64,000 bases of DNA, taken from positions 1 through 64,000 of the forward strand of contig JAJDWK010000064.1 in NCBI GenBank assembly GCA_022825675.1, written 5' to 3'. The stretch comes from Anaerolineae bacterium (GTDB taxonomy: Bacteria > Chloroflexota > Anaerolineae > Aggregatilineales > Phototrophicaceae). The position numbers were made by a program, and so were the translations under genes. How positions within the stretch are numbered: the stretch's first letter is position 1; each line of letters starts with the position of its first letter. Under the pieces are notes generated by a model that worked only from the letters and a program-made list of their open reading frames with translations, had not been told where the DNA came from and did not search any database. This document shows, piece after piece, positions 55,413-64,000 of this stretch.

Positions 55413-56311
55413 CAATATCTCTCTCTTAATACATAAAATTGCGCGCCCGTCAGCGCGACCAAAATACCCAGCAAAACGATGGACATGGCGGAGCCGTAGC
55501 CCATTTTGAAGTAGGTGAAAGAATTGTTGAATATCCAATAGACGATGGAGATGGTGCTGTTGCGCGGTCCGCCGCGGGTCATGATATAAAATTGGTCAAA
55601 TGCCAGCACCGAGCCGATGACGGACAATATCAATGCCAGCGCGATGGTGCGCCGCATCAAAGGCAGGGTGATGTACAGCAGCTTGCGAAAATAGCCCGCG
55701 CCATCCACCTCCGCCGATTCGTATAATTCATCGGGTATCGCCTGCAAGCCCGCCAACAGCAGAATCATCGTGAAGCCGACTGTCTTCCAGACCACCGACA
55801 GGATGATGACATTCATGGCGGTGTTGGGTCTCCCGAGGAAGAGCTGCGCCTTGGGCACAATGTTCAAGTCCAGCAAAATCTTGTTAAAAACGCCGATTCT
55901 GTCGTCCAACATCCAGACCCATAACAAGCTGGAAACGCCCAAGCCAATCACCACTGGTAGGAAAAATATCGTGCGGAAAATGCCGATGAAACGGATGTTG
56001 TGGCGCACCAGCGAGGCGAGGATGAAGCCGAGGAGGAATATCGGCGGCGTTACCAATGCCGTGTAGCGGAAGGTGAAATCCAGGCTCTTGAGGTATTGCC
56101 GATCGCTGCCCAGCTCCTGGTAATTTTCCAAGCCGATGAAGGCGCGCTCGCCAAACAGGGGCCAATCGTGAAAAGACATCACGATGGTCATCAGCAGCGG
56201 CACGATAAAAAATATCGCCACAAAAGCGACCGTCGGCGTGATGAAGAGCAGCCCCGTCAGCTTGCGGCGCTGCTCCCAACTGAGATTCAAGACTGAGGAC
56301 TGGCTAATCAA
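55412..56311 (-). CDS. Sugar ABC transporter permease (MalF-type)
   Basis: LFITPTVAFVAIFFIVPLLMTIVMSFHDW; EAA loop ELYESAEVDGAGYFRKLLYITLPLM. Confidence 0.95.
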   Translation of the reverse strand: MISQSSVLNLSWEQRRKLTGLLFITPTVAFVAIFFIVPLLMTIVMSFHDWPLFGERAFIGLENYQELGSDRQYLKSLDFTFRYTALVTPPIFLLGFILASLVRHNIRFIGIFRTIFFLPVVIGLGVSSLLWVWMLDDRIGVFNKILLDLNIVPKAQLFLGRPNTAMNVIILSVVWKTVGFTMILLLAGLQAIPDELYESAEVDGAGYFRKLLYITLPLMRRTIALALILSVIGSVLAFDQFYIMTRGGPRNSTISIVYWIFNNSFTYFKMGYGSAMSIVLLGILVALTGAQFYVLRERY

Positions 56312-56356
56312 AGGGTGCCGCTTTCAATCGACCGGTTGCGACCCAGGATAAGAGCG

Positions 56357-56390
56357 GGGACTCTGCCGAGCATGCGCTCGGCAGAGTCCC
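56357..56390. other. Perfect 15-bp stem-loop between sugar-binding protein and permease genes
   Basis: GGGACTCTGCCGAGC-ATGC-GCTCGGCAGAGTCCC, about 20 nt after the SBP stop. Confidence 0.9.
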
Positions 56391-56409
56391 GCGGCGGGAT
56401 GGCTAGAGG

Positions 56410-57660
56410 CTAGCCCTCCATAATCTGCGTGAAGCGCTCTTGCCCCAGCGCAATCGCGTCGTCAATATCGCCATCCAAAATAGCGATTTGCAGCATCTCC
56501 AGCCAGGGACCATTGGGGTCGTTGAAGAGGTCGTTGTAGACGGTGGTATAAGGCGTATGCCCGACAGCCAGGGCGCTGGCGGCGGTGCTTTGGCGCTCGT
56601 CACCCTCGAAGTAGGGATTGTCAACCAGTTCGAGGCGCAGCGGGATTTGCCCGTTGGCGGCATAAATTTCAATCTGCGGCTCTTCGCTCATCGTCCATTC
56701 GATGAAGCGCCAGGCTTCTTCCGCGTGCTCGGTGCCAGCGGGGATGGCGATGACATCGCCACCGCCGAAGGAAGCGGCGCCGCCCTCTTTGCCCGGGATA
56801 TGGAAGACGCCAAAGTTGAGATCGGGATGGTCATTCTGATACAGCGAAAGCGCGAAATTGCCGGTGCCCGCCATGCCGATGTTGCCGGCGGCGAAGGCGC
56901 TGGCGAAGTTGCTGCCATTATCGATGCTGGCGCCCTCGGGCACCAAGCCCTCTTCCCAAATGGTGTTGTAGAAAGCAAGCGCCTCCCGCACAATCGGGTC
57001 CTCGGCGATGGTGGCTTGGCTGTAATCGTCGCTGAGCACATCGCCGCCGCTCGCCCAGATAAAGGGCAGGAAGGTGAAAGCGTTGCAGCCGGCGCAATTC
57101 ATCGAGAACCAATAGCCGTAAATGTCATCGCCCAGCTCGTTGATGGCGCGCATGGCTTCCAGCATTTCGTCCCAGGTCGCCGGCGGGTTCTCCGCATCCA
57201 GCCCCGCTTGTTCAAACAGGTCGATGTTATAGACGATGAAGGAGCCATCAACAGCGGTGGGCACGGCATAATTGCGCCCCTCATACATGCCCAGCTCCAT
57301 GTGCGCGGGCGTCAAGCTGTCGACATAAGGCAATTCCTTGACAAAATCGGTGATGTCCACCAATTGCCCGGCGGAGGCGAACGCCGGCGTATAAATGAGG
57401 TCGATGCTGGCGATGTCTGGCGGGTCGCCCGCGGCGATGGCGGCACCCATCTTGGTAACAAACTCGCCAGACGGGATAACCGTGAGCTCGATTTGGCTTT
57501 CGTTATTGGCGTTCCAGGTGTCTACCAATTCCTGCGTCTGGAAGTTGATGGAGCGCACCCACATCGAAAGCTGGGGCGCCTCGTCCTGCGCCGCCAGCGG
57601 CAACGCGCCCAAGCACAAGGCGAGCGCCAAAAGAATCACCATTGCTTTGCGTACAGACAT
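56410..57660 (-). CDS. Sugar ABC transporter substrate-binding protein (family 1)
   Basis: Signal peptide MSVRKAMVILLALALCLGALPLAAQDEAPQ; GIAMAGTGNFALSLYQNDHPDLNFGVFHIPGKEGGAASFGGGDVIAIPAGTEHAEEAWRFIEW. Start ATG 57660. Confidence 0.94.
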   Translation of the reverse strand: MSVRKAMVILLALALCLGALPLAAQDEAPQLSMWVRSINFQTQELVDTWNANNESQIELTVIPSGEFVTKMGAAIAAGDPPDIASIDLIYTPAFASAGQLVDITDFVKELPYVDSLTPAHMELGMYEGRNYAVPTAVDGSFIVYNIDLFEQAGLDAENPPATWDEMLEAMRAINELGDDIYGYWFSMNCAGCNAFTFLPFIWASGGDVLSDDYSQATIAEDPIVREALAFYNTIWEEGLVPEGASIDNGSNFASAFAAGNIGMAGTGNFALSLYQNDHPDLNFGVFHIPGKEGGAASFGGGDVIAIPAGTEHAEEAWRFIEWTMSEEPQIEIYAANGQIPLRLELVDNPYFEGDERQSTAASALAVGHTPYTTVYNDLFNDPNGPWLEMLQIAILDGDIDDAIALGQERFTQIMEG

Positions 57661-57790
57661 TTTCTTCTCCCTTATTTTGTACATTTTGCCTGCTAGATAG
57701 TACAGCGATACATCGTGCGGAATATAGCGCAGGCGCGGCGCAATTGCAAACGCCGCGGCAAATCGGCAGGGCAATTGCATCAAATATTTG

Positions 57791-57822
57791 CTCACCACAA
57801 AGACACAAAGGGCACAAAGTAG
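57791..57822. repeat. Copy of TCACCACAAAGACACAAAGGGCACAAAG repeat
   Basis: CTCACCACAAAGACACAAAGGGCACAAAGTAG; extended similarity with the 16360 copy (GCAATxGCATCAAAT...). Confidence 0.65.
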
Positions 57823-57888
57823 TATCTTAAAATGGCTCTTTGATTCATCATTTATCAAGGTATATCAGGGTAGTTTGTACACAACCAT

Positions 57889-57986
57889 TACCACCGGGAA
57901 CACAGAGGAAAATTGAGCACGCCGAGAAAAGATTTCATGAGGCTTCTCATACTTTACTCGGTGTATCTCGGTGTCCTCGGTGGTTA
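57889..57986. repeat. Long imperfect hairpin of CACAGAGG/CTCGGTG repeat family
   Basis: TTACCACCGGGAACACAGAGGAAAATTGAGCACGCCGAGAAA ... TACTCGGTGTATCTCGGTGTCCTCGGTGGTTAA. Confidence 0.7.
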
Positions 57987-58068
57987 ACTTTGCGTTGGGT
58001 TCCGCTTGTTGTGGCGAATGTCCTTTTAATGCAATTGACCTGGGCAAATCGGGGCATGGGCAATCACA

Positions 58069-58815
58069 TCAGAGCAAATTCGGCGGGATGCCCAGCTGCC
58101 GGAAGGCGGCGCAAGCCGCGTCCAGATGCGCTTTGCCGCCGCTTAGCGAAATCTGCAAGTGCCCCGGTATCAGCGCGTCAAAGTCCTGATTTTCCAGCTT
58201 AAACATGCTGTCGGCATAAGCGTCTATGCGGCAGTCGTGGATATTCTGCCAGACGACTTTGCCGCCCCAAAAGACCAGGTCCGCCCCCAGCAGGTAGACG
58301 CGGTCGCCGCCGCGCATCAAAAAGCTGAGATGCCCATCGCAATGCCCGGGCGTCTCAAAGGTTTCCAGCTGCAAATTGCCAACGGCGATACTATCACCTT
58401 CCGCCAGCTCAACATCCACCGGGCAGGGCGGCAGCGTATACTCAGCGGGGTAGAAATTCGCCGCTTTGGCAACATCCAGCGCCACCGCTTTTTCGTCCCC
58501 CGCGCGGATAAATGGCGCGGCAAATGCCGAGGCATAGACTTCGACATCAAGCCGGCGCTGCGCCTCGGCCGCGGCGCCGATGTGGTCGCAGTGATAATGC
58601 GTCAGGATGAGTTTGCGCAGCTTAAGCGGGTCCAAGCCATCGGCGCTTATGTTGTCTAAAATCGTATCAAAATCGCCCGGCATGCCCATGCCCGGGTCAA
58701 TCAAAGCCAGCTCGCTGCCGCTGTTCAAAACATAGACATGGCAATCCAAATGCCCCGATAGCCCGAAGCCGAAATAGCCGCCGCCAACCACATGCAAGTC
58801 GCTTGTCAATTGCAT
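58069..58815 (-). CDS. MBL-fold metallo-hydrolase
   Basis: LILTHYHCDHIGAAAEAQ (HxHxDH); ETFETPGHCDGHLSFLM. Confidence 0.93.
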   Translation of the reverse strand: MQLTSDLHVVGGGYFGFGLSGHLDCHVYVLNSGSELALIDPGMGMPGDFDTILDNISADGLDPLKLRKLILTHYHCDHIGAAAEAQRRLDVEVYASAFAAPFIRAGDEKAVALDVAKAANFYPAEYTLPPCPVDVELAEGDSIAVGNLQLETFETPGHCDGHLSFLMRGGDRVYLLGADLVFWGGKVVWQNIHDCRIDAYADSMFKLENQDFDALIPGHLQISLSGGKAHLDAACAAFRQLGIPPNLL

Positions 58816-58955
58816 AGCCCATCCCCCGCCAGCTCATTTTCTCAACTAGAACGGATTGCGCCAGTTTCGTCAAGCAGCCGCAGGCATTTTGGCAGCGCGC
58901 GGGGGATTCGTTATACTCCGCCCTGACAAGCGCAGAGTAGTGGAAAGGACGCTGT

Positions 58956-59447
58956 ATGAGCGCTCAACGGCAATATCCTGAGTGGATGGGCAAGATGCGC
59001 GCCTTGTATCCCGCCGAAATCCAGGAATTCCTTGACGGACCGGTGGTGGCGCGCATCGCCACAGTCGACAGCAAAGGCGACCCCTATGTAACGCCGGTGT
59101 GGCAAGAATGGGACGGCGAGGCGATGTGGATCATCCCGCGGGCGAAGACGATCTTCGCCCAGCATCTGCTGCGGCATCCGCGCTGTTCGGTATCCTGCGC
59201 CCTGGACAGCAGCCCCTATACCCGCGTGCTCTTCCGCGGCGGGGCGGAGATTGTCGCCGGTCCCGCGCTGATGCACGGCGAATGGCTGGAGATCGCGCGG
59301 CGCATGTCCATCCGCTACCTGGGCGAGCGCGGTCCAGAATATCTGGAGCCATCGCGCGTACGCCCGCGTTATCTGGTTAAGATTGCGCCCGAAAAAACGA
59401 TTTCCTGGGAAGGCGTCGAGTGGGCGGCGAAGTATCTCGACGACTAG
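58956..59447 (+). CDS. Pyridoxamine 5'-phosphate oxidase family protein
   Basis: IQEFLDGPVVARIATVDSKGDPYVTPVWQEWDGEAMWII; split-barrel FMN-binding pattern. Confidence 0.88.
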   Translation: MSAQRQYPEWMGKMRALYPAEIQEFLDGPVVARIATVDSKGDPYVTPVWQEWDGEAMWIIPRAKTIFAQHLLRHPRCSVSCALDSSPYTRVLFRGGAEIVAGPALMHGEWLEIARRMSIRYLGERGPEYLEPSRVRPRYLVKIAPEKTISWEGVEWAAKYLDD

Positions 59448-59460
59448 GCGCGGGCAGGGC

Positions 59461-60438
59461 ATGAAGCTGATCCAGACATACGAAACCGGCGCTGGCAGCA
59501 GTCCCTGGCGGCTGCGCAAGTTCGTCGCCGATTATGGCGTGTATATTGCGCTTGCCATCCTGCTACTGGCGGGCGCACTGCTGACACCCAAGCTGTATGC
59601 TGTCGATACCATCGCGGTGGTGATGCGGCAGGCGTCGCAGCTGGGCATCGTCGCCATCGGCCAGACACTGATTCTGCTGGTCGCCGGTTTGGATCTCTCG
59701 GTCAGCGGCGTGTTCATCATGACCTCAGTGGTGATGGCGGAAGTCGGCAACGGGCGCGATGAGATGGTCATCCCGGCGATTGCGACGGCGCTGGCGCTGG
59801 GCGGCATCGTCGGCTTGGGCAATGGCTGGCTGGTTACGAAGCGGCGCGTTCCGCCATTTGTCGCCACCCTGGGCATGCTGGTATTGGTCAAAGGCGCGAC
59901 CCAAGCCTATACCCGCGGCGTGCCTGGCGGCTTTGTGCCCGAGATATTGGGCATCGTCAATCGCTCTTGGTCATTCTTGTCGATTCCCTTGATTTTGTGG
60001 CTGGGGCTCAGCGCTATATTCATCTTTGTTCTGCGCGGCACCGCCTATGGGCGTCGGGTCTATGCGGTGGGCAGCAATATCGAAGCGGCGCGCCTTTCCG
60101 GCATCCCCGTTGACGCTATCCGCATCTCGATATATGTGCTCGGCAGCTTGTTCGCCGTCATCTCCGGCATCGTCTTGACCGGCTATGTGCTGTATGTCGA
60201 TCGTTTTATCGGCAGCGGGCTTGACCTGGATTCGATCGCGGCGGCGGTTGTTGGCGGCACCGCCTTCACTGGCGGGCGCGGCGGCTTGCTGGGCACGATT
60301 GCCGGCGTGCTCATCATTCAAATCTTGAGCACGATGGTCGTGCTGCTCGGCTTGGATGTTGAGGTGCAGTTTATCATTAAAGGGCTGGTTATACTTGGCG
60401 CAGTCACGCTGTACAGCGTTGCCAATGCCGATTCGTGA
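59461..60438 (+). CDS. Ribose/sugar ABC transporter permease (RbsC-type)
   Basis: SQLGIVAIGQTLILLVAGLDLSVSGVFIM; GRRVYAVGSNIEAARLSGIPVDAIRISIYVLGSLFAVISGI. Start ATG 59461. Confidence 0.95.
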   Translation: MKLIQTYETGAGSSPWRLRKFVADYGVYIALAILLLAGALLTPKLYAVDTIAVVMRQASQLGIVAIGQTLILLVAGLDLSVSGVFIMTSVVMAEVGNGRDEMVIPAIATALALGGIVGLGNGWLVTKRRVPPFVATLGMLVLVKGATQAYTRGVPGGFVPEILGIVNRSWSFLSIPLILWLGLSAIFIFVLRGTAYGRRVYAVGSNIEAARLSGIPVDAIRISIYVLGSLFAVISGIVLTGYVLYVDRFIGSGLDLDSIAAAVVGGTAFTGGRGGLLGTIAGVLIIQILSTMVVLLGLDVEVQFIIKGLVILGAVTLYSVANADS

Positions 60439-60533
60439 TCGTGCCACAGCGAAAGGGGGCGGATGGAAAGAAAGCGGAACATTACCCGGTATGTCAGTTG
60501 CTAGCGCATGTGAATTTGGAAAGGATTCCCATC

Positions 60534-61688
60534 ATGAAACGAATCTTGCAGTGCATTTTGTTAGTGTCGCTAGTCTTTGGGCTGGGCGCGCTTTCCCTCG
60601 CCCAGGACGATATGGCCGGCGGCATGAGCTTCGAATTCACCGACGAACAAATCGAAGCATCGCCCTATTTGCAGAGCGTATTGTCGCGCCTGGACGAAAC
60701 CTACGATACCAGCGATTTCGCCAAAGAAGGTCCCTATCGCATCGCCTTCGCGGCGCAAGGCACCAGCAACGCCTGGTCAGCGCTGATGGACGCGCATGCC
60801 TATTGGTATGTCGAGCATTTAGGCGAAGAGGTCGTCTCGGAGTTCATGTATGGCGATGCCCAAAGGAGCGCTGATATTCAAGTGCCGCAGGTCGAAGACT
60901 TGCTGGCGCAAGAACCGGACGCCATGATTTTGGTGCCGATGGGCGCGGCGGCATTGTCAGCGCCAGTCGAGCGGGCGATGATGCAAGGTGTGCCGGTGGT
61001 GCTTTGCGCCAGCGCCGTCGAGACCGACAATTTTGTAACCGAAGTTGGCACCAACCTCTGGACTGTAGGTGCCAATTTGGCGCAGTGGATTGTTGATCAG
61101 CTGGATGGCGAAGGCAATGTTCTGGTTATGGTGGGCGTGCCCGGTGTTACCACATCTGATGTAATGGAAGAAGGCGCGCAAGCTGTCTTTGACGCCAACC
61201 CTGGCATCAATATATTGGATAAGCAGCCGGGATTCTGGTCGACGGCGGAAGCCAAAACCATTATGGAAACCTGGCTGACGCAGCACGGCGACAATGTTGA
61301 CGCCATCTGGTCGGGCGGCGCGCAGATGTCCCAGGGCATCATCAGCGCTTACCTGGACGCTGGCTTGGATATCCCGCCCATCGGCGGCGGCGAGTGGCAG
61401 AATGGCTTCCTGCGCCTGGCGCTGGAGCATGATATCGATTATCTCGCCTGGCAATATCCCAACGCCATGATCACGCTTTGCATCGACGCCGCCCTGCAAA
61501 TCCTGGCGGGCGAGCCTATCCCGCGATTCATCGACTTCTCCGGCGTCATCCCCAACAGCGAGCCTTTCACCGATGAACAGGGCGCAGAGTACTTCCGCGA
61601 AGAGTGGAGCGATGATGTGCACGGTCCCATCACTATGCCGGATGAAAAGCTGGCTGAACTCGGCTTCGCCACCATGGACGATGGCTAA
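60534..61688 (+). CDS. Ribose/sugar-type ABC transporter substrate-binding protein
   Basis: MKRILQCILLVSLVFGLGALSLAQ signal; YRIAFAAQGTSNAWSALMDAHAYW; periplasmic-binding type 1 pattern. Confidence 0.93.
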   Translation: MKRILQCILLVSLVFGLGALSLAQDDMAGGMSFEFTDEQIEASPYLQSVLSRLDETYDTSDFAKEGPYRIAFAAQGTSNAWSALMDAHAYWYVEHLGEEVVSEFMYGDAQRSADIQVPQVEDLLAQEPDAMILVPMGAAALSAPVERAMMQGVPVVLCASAVETDNFVTEVGTNLWTVGANLAQWIVDQLDGEGNVLVMVGVPGVTTSDVMEEGAQAVFDANPGINILDKQPGFWSTAEAKTIMETWLTQHGDNVDAIWSGGAQMSQGIISAYLDAGLDIPPIGGGEWQNGFLRLALEHDIDYLAWQYPNAMITLCIDAALQILAGEPIPRFIDFSGVIPNSEPFTDEQGAEYFREEWSDDVHGPITMPDEKLAELGFATMDDG

Positions 61689-61703
61689 ACGCAAATAGCC
61701 GCG

Positions 61704-63266
61704 ATGCAAACTGAAAGAAGCGGCATCGGCGCGCCCGATGCCGCTTTCCCCAATATGAGCGAATATATCCTGGAAATGCTTAATATCAGCAAATCTTTTG
61801 CCGGCGTAGAGGCGCTGAAAGATGTGACTCTGCGCTGCAAGCCCGGCTTAGTCTATGGGCTGGTGGGCGAAAATGGCGCTGGCAAATCCACACTGATGAA
61901 GATTCTCGCGGGCGCATATCGCGCTGATGCCGGCGAAATTGTGTTTAAGGGGCAACGGCGCGACCAGGCGACCACCGCCGATATCATCAACAGCGGCATC
62001 AGCATAATTTATCAGGAATTGGCGCTGGTACCGCAAATGTCCGTCGCCGATAACATCTTTCTCGGTCGTGAGCCGCGCCATCCCCTCGGCATCCTCAACT
62101 TGAAGCAGCTGTACACGCGCGCCGGTGATTTGCTGGCGCGGCTGGGCATCACGCTGGACCTGCGCCTGCCCGTCAGCGAGCTCACAATCGCCCAGCAGCA
62201 GCTCGTCGAAATTGCCAAAGCGCTATCCCAAAATGCCGACCTCATCGTCATGGACGAACCCTCGGCGATTCTGGCGGGGGACGAGCTCGATCAACTCTTT
62301 TCTATTATCGCCAATTTGATTGAACAGGGCGTAACCATCATTTATATTTCTCATCGGCTGGAAGAGGTCTTCCGCATCGCTGATGAAGTTACCGTCTTGA
62401 AAGACGGCGAGGTGGTGGCGGCGCGCCCGCTGGCGGCGCTGGACCGCCCGACGCTGGTCGAGCTGATGGTAGGGCGCTCGCTTGACGAAATCTTCCCGCA
62501 GACGCAGCGGGAAAGGGGCGAGCTGCTGCTAGTCGCCGAAAATATCGCCACTGATACGATTTTGCAGGACGTCAGCCTAGAAGTCTACGCCGGCGAGATC
62601 TTGGGAATCGCCGGCATGGTCGGCTCGGGGCGCACAGAATTGGCGCGCGCCCTCTTCGGCGCGGACGCTTTGACCAGCGGGCATATCAAACGCATCGGCA
62701 AAGATGACGCCGCTTGGAGCAGCCCCGCCCAGGCTATCCGCGCGGGCTTGGCGCTGGTGCCAGAAGATCGCAAGCGCCACGGCTTGTTCACGGCGCTGTC
62801 CGTGCGCATCAACTTGACATTGCCGATTCTTTCACGGCTGACGCGCCTGGGCATTGTGCGGCGCAAAGCGGAAGAGCGGGTGGTGCAAGCCGCGCGCGAG
62901 CGGCTCTCGATTGTCATGTCCGCGCCCGATCAAGAAACGCAATTTTTGAGCGGCGGCAACCAGCAGAAAGTTGTGCTGGCAAAATGGCTGGAGACAGCGC
63001 CCGATATCATCATCCTCGATGAACCGACGCGCGGCGTCGATGTCGGCGCCAAGTTCGAAATCTATAAACTCATGCGCCAGCTGAATGACCGCGGCATCGC
63101 CATCATCATGATTTCATCCGAACTGCCGGAGATTATCGGCATGAGCGACCGTATCCTGGTGATGAATGACGGCCGGGTCGCTGGCGAGCTGACCCGAGAG
63201 GAAGCGGGCGAGGCGCGTATCATCGAAATGGCGACCCGCAGCGAAAGGGCGCATAAGCCGGCATGA
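61704..63266 (+). CDS. Sugar ABC transporter ATP-binding protein, double NBD (RbsA-type)
   Basis: YGLVGENGAGKSTLMKILAGAY; second domain GMVGSGRTELARALFG; FLSGGNQQKVVLAKWLETAPDIIILDEPTRGVDVGAKFEIY. Confidence 0.96.
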   Translation: MQTERSGIGAPDAAFPNMSEYILEMLNISKSFAGVEALKDVTLRCKPGLVYGLVGENGAGKSTLMKILAGAYRADAGEIVFKGQRRDQATTADIINSGISIIYQELALVPQMSVADNIFLGREPRHPLGILNLKQLYTRAGDLLARLGITLDLRLPVSELTIAQQQLVEIAKALSQNADLIVMDEPSAILAGDELDQLFSIIANLIEQGVTIIYISHRLEEVFRIADEVTVLKDGEVVAARPLAALDRPTLVELMVGRSLDEIFPQTQRERGELLLVAENIATDTILQDVSLEVYAGEILGIAGMVGSGRTELARALFGADALTSGHIKRIGKDDAAWSSPAQAIRAGLALVPEDRKRHGLFTALSVRINLTLPILSRLTRLGIVRRKAEERVVQAARERLSIVMSAPDQETQFLSGGNQQKVVLAKWLETAPDIIILDEPTRGVDVGAKFEIYKLMRQLNDRGIAIIMISSELPEIIGMSDRILVMNDGRVAGELTREEAGEARIIEMATRSERAHKPA

Positions 63267-64000
63267 ATAGCGCAGCCGCCTTCTTCAAAGCTAAAAGCGA
63301 GGGCAGGGCGCGCGCCGTTTTCCTGCGGCGCAACGGTCCCATCCTCATGGTCTACGCCTTTATTCTGCTGCTTGTCGTCATCGGCATCACCCAGTCGGAG
63401 CGCTTTTTCACCGAGCGCAATCTGGCGAATGTGGCGCGGCAATCGGCATTTTTGGGCATTGTGGCGCTGGGGCAAATGCTGGTGATACTGACGGCGGGCA
63501 TCGACCTCTCGGTCGGCTCGCTGGTCAAAGTGTCGATACTCGTCTCGGCAATTGTGATGAATGGCGAAAGCGCCAATGTCTTGCCCGCCATCCTGGCGAC
63601 GCTGGCATTGGGTGTCATCGTCGGCTTGATTCACGGCTTCCTCATCAACGAGCTGCGCATCGCGCCTTTCATTGTTACGCTCGCCTCACTGGTAATTTTG
63701 CGCGGCATCGGCTTGACGATTTCCTCGTCGCCCGTGGGCAAAGCCAGCCGCGAAGTTATGATGTTTTATGTAAAAAAAGTCGGTCCCGTGCCGATAATCG
63801 CCTTGATGTTCTTCGCGCTGGTCATTGTTACGCTGCTGCTGCTGCGCTACACTGTCTTCGGCAAATATCTATATGCCATCGGCGGCAACACCGAAGTCGC
63901 GCGCCTCTCGGGGCTGCCCGTCAAAAAGACGCGCTACGGCGTTTATGTGCTCTGCAGCTTGTCCGCGGCGGTGACCGGGCTGCTCTGGCTTTCGCGCATG
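63263..64000 (+). CDS. Ribose/sugar ABC transporter permease (RbsC-type), truncated by window end
   Basis: Manual translation: MNSAAAFFKAKSEGRARAVFLRRNGPILMVYAF...IVALGQMLVILTAGIDLSVGSLVKVSIL...GKYLYAIGGNTEVARLSGLPVKKTRYGVYVLCSLSAAVTGLLWLSRM; open to base 64000, ATGA overlap with RbsA-type gene. Not in ORF track. Confidence 0.93.
   Translation, partial: MNSAAAFFKAKSEGRARAVFLRRNGPILMVYAFILLLVVIGITQSERFFTERNLANVARQSAFLGIVALGQMLVILTAGIDLSVGSLVKVSILVSAIVMNGESANVLPAILATLALGVIVGLIHGFLINELRIAPFIVTLASLVILRGIGLTISSSPVGKASREVMMFYVKKVGPVPIIALMFFALVIVTLLLLRYTVFGKYLYAIGGNTEVARLSGLPVKKTRYGVYVLCSLSAAVTGLLWLSRM

Noticed and set aside
56440-57696. 418-aa plus-strand ORF
   Set aside because: Antisense to the sugar SBP gene with signal peptide and clear family match.
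57840-58202. 120-aa plus-strand ORF
   Set aside because: Spans the hairpin repeat and runs antisense into the MBL-fold gene.
1-64000. CRISPR array, rRNA or tRNA genes
   Set aside because: Looked for regularly spaced direct repeats and typical T-loop/rRNA sequences by eye; none found. Not a computed negative; tRNAscan-SE/Infernal would be decisive.

Overview
This 64 kb GC-rich window is densely coding. Gene content and style suggest an environmental Chloroflexota-like bacterium, but this is inference because there is no rRNA or marker tree here. I saw no rRNA, tRNA, CRISPR array or transposase. Left part (1-27 kb), largely housekeeping: a truncated secreted FN3/Thr-Pro-rich surface protein that is missing from the ORF track because it runs off the window edge; a PfkB kinase; an ECF sigma factor and partner; HisS/HisZ-like + hisG; an oddly degenerate KARI-like protein; a replication-initiation operon (dnaB, DnaD-like protein, and a single polypeptide carrying TWO DnaC/DnaI-type AAA+ domains); a TIR-domain protein; glnS; and a CopC-CopD-degenerate cytochrome fusion. 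Middle and right part (27-64 kb): a large sugar-utilisation region with rhaA, rhaD-SDR, TIM-barrel isomerases, Gfo/Idh/MocA oxidoreductases, sulfatase-fold enzymes, a sulfotransferase, a GMC/gluconate-2-DH-like pair, a PhyH dioxygenase, a phosphosulfolactate-synthase-like protein, a GH127 enzyme and three ABC transport systems. Non-coding highlights are a MITE-like nested inverted repeat, several dispersed hairpin repeat families (one apparently inserted in frame in a sulfatase-family gene), strong stem-loops between substrate-binding-protein and permease genes in two ABC operons, and a LacI-type operator candidate.
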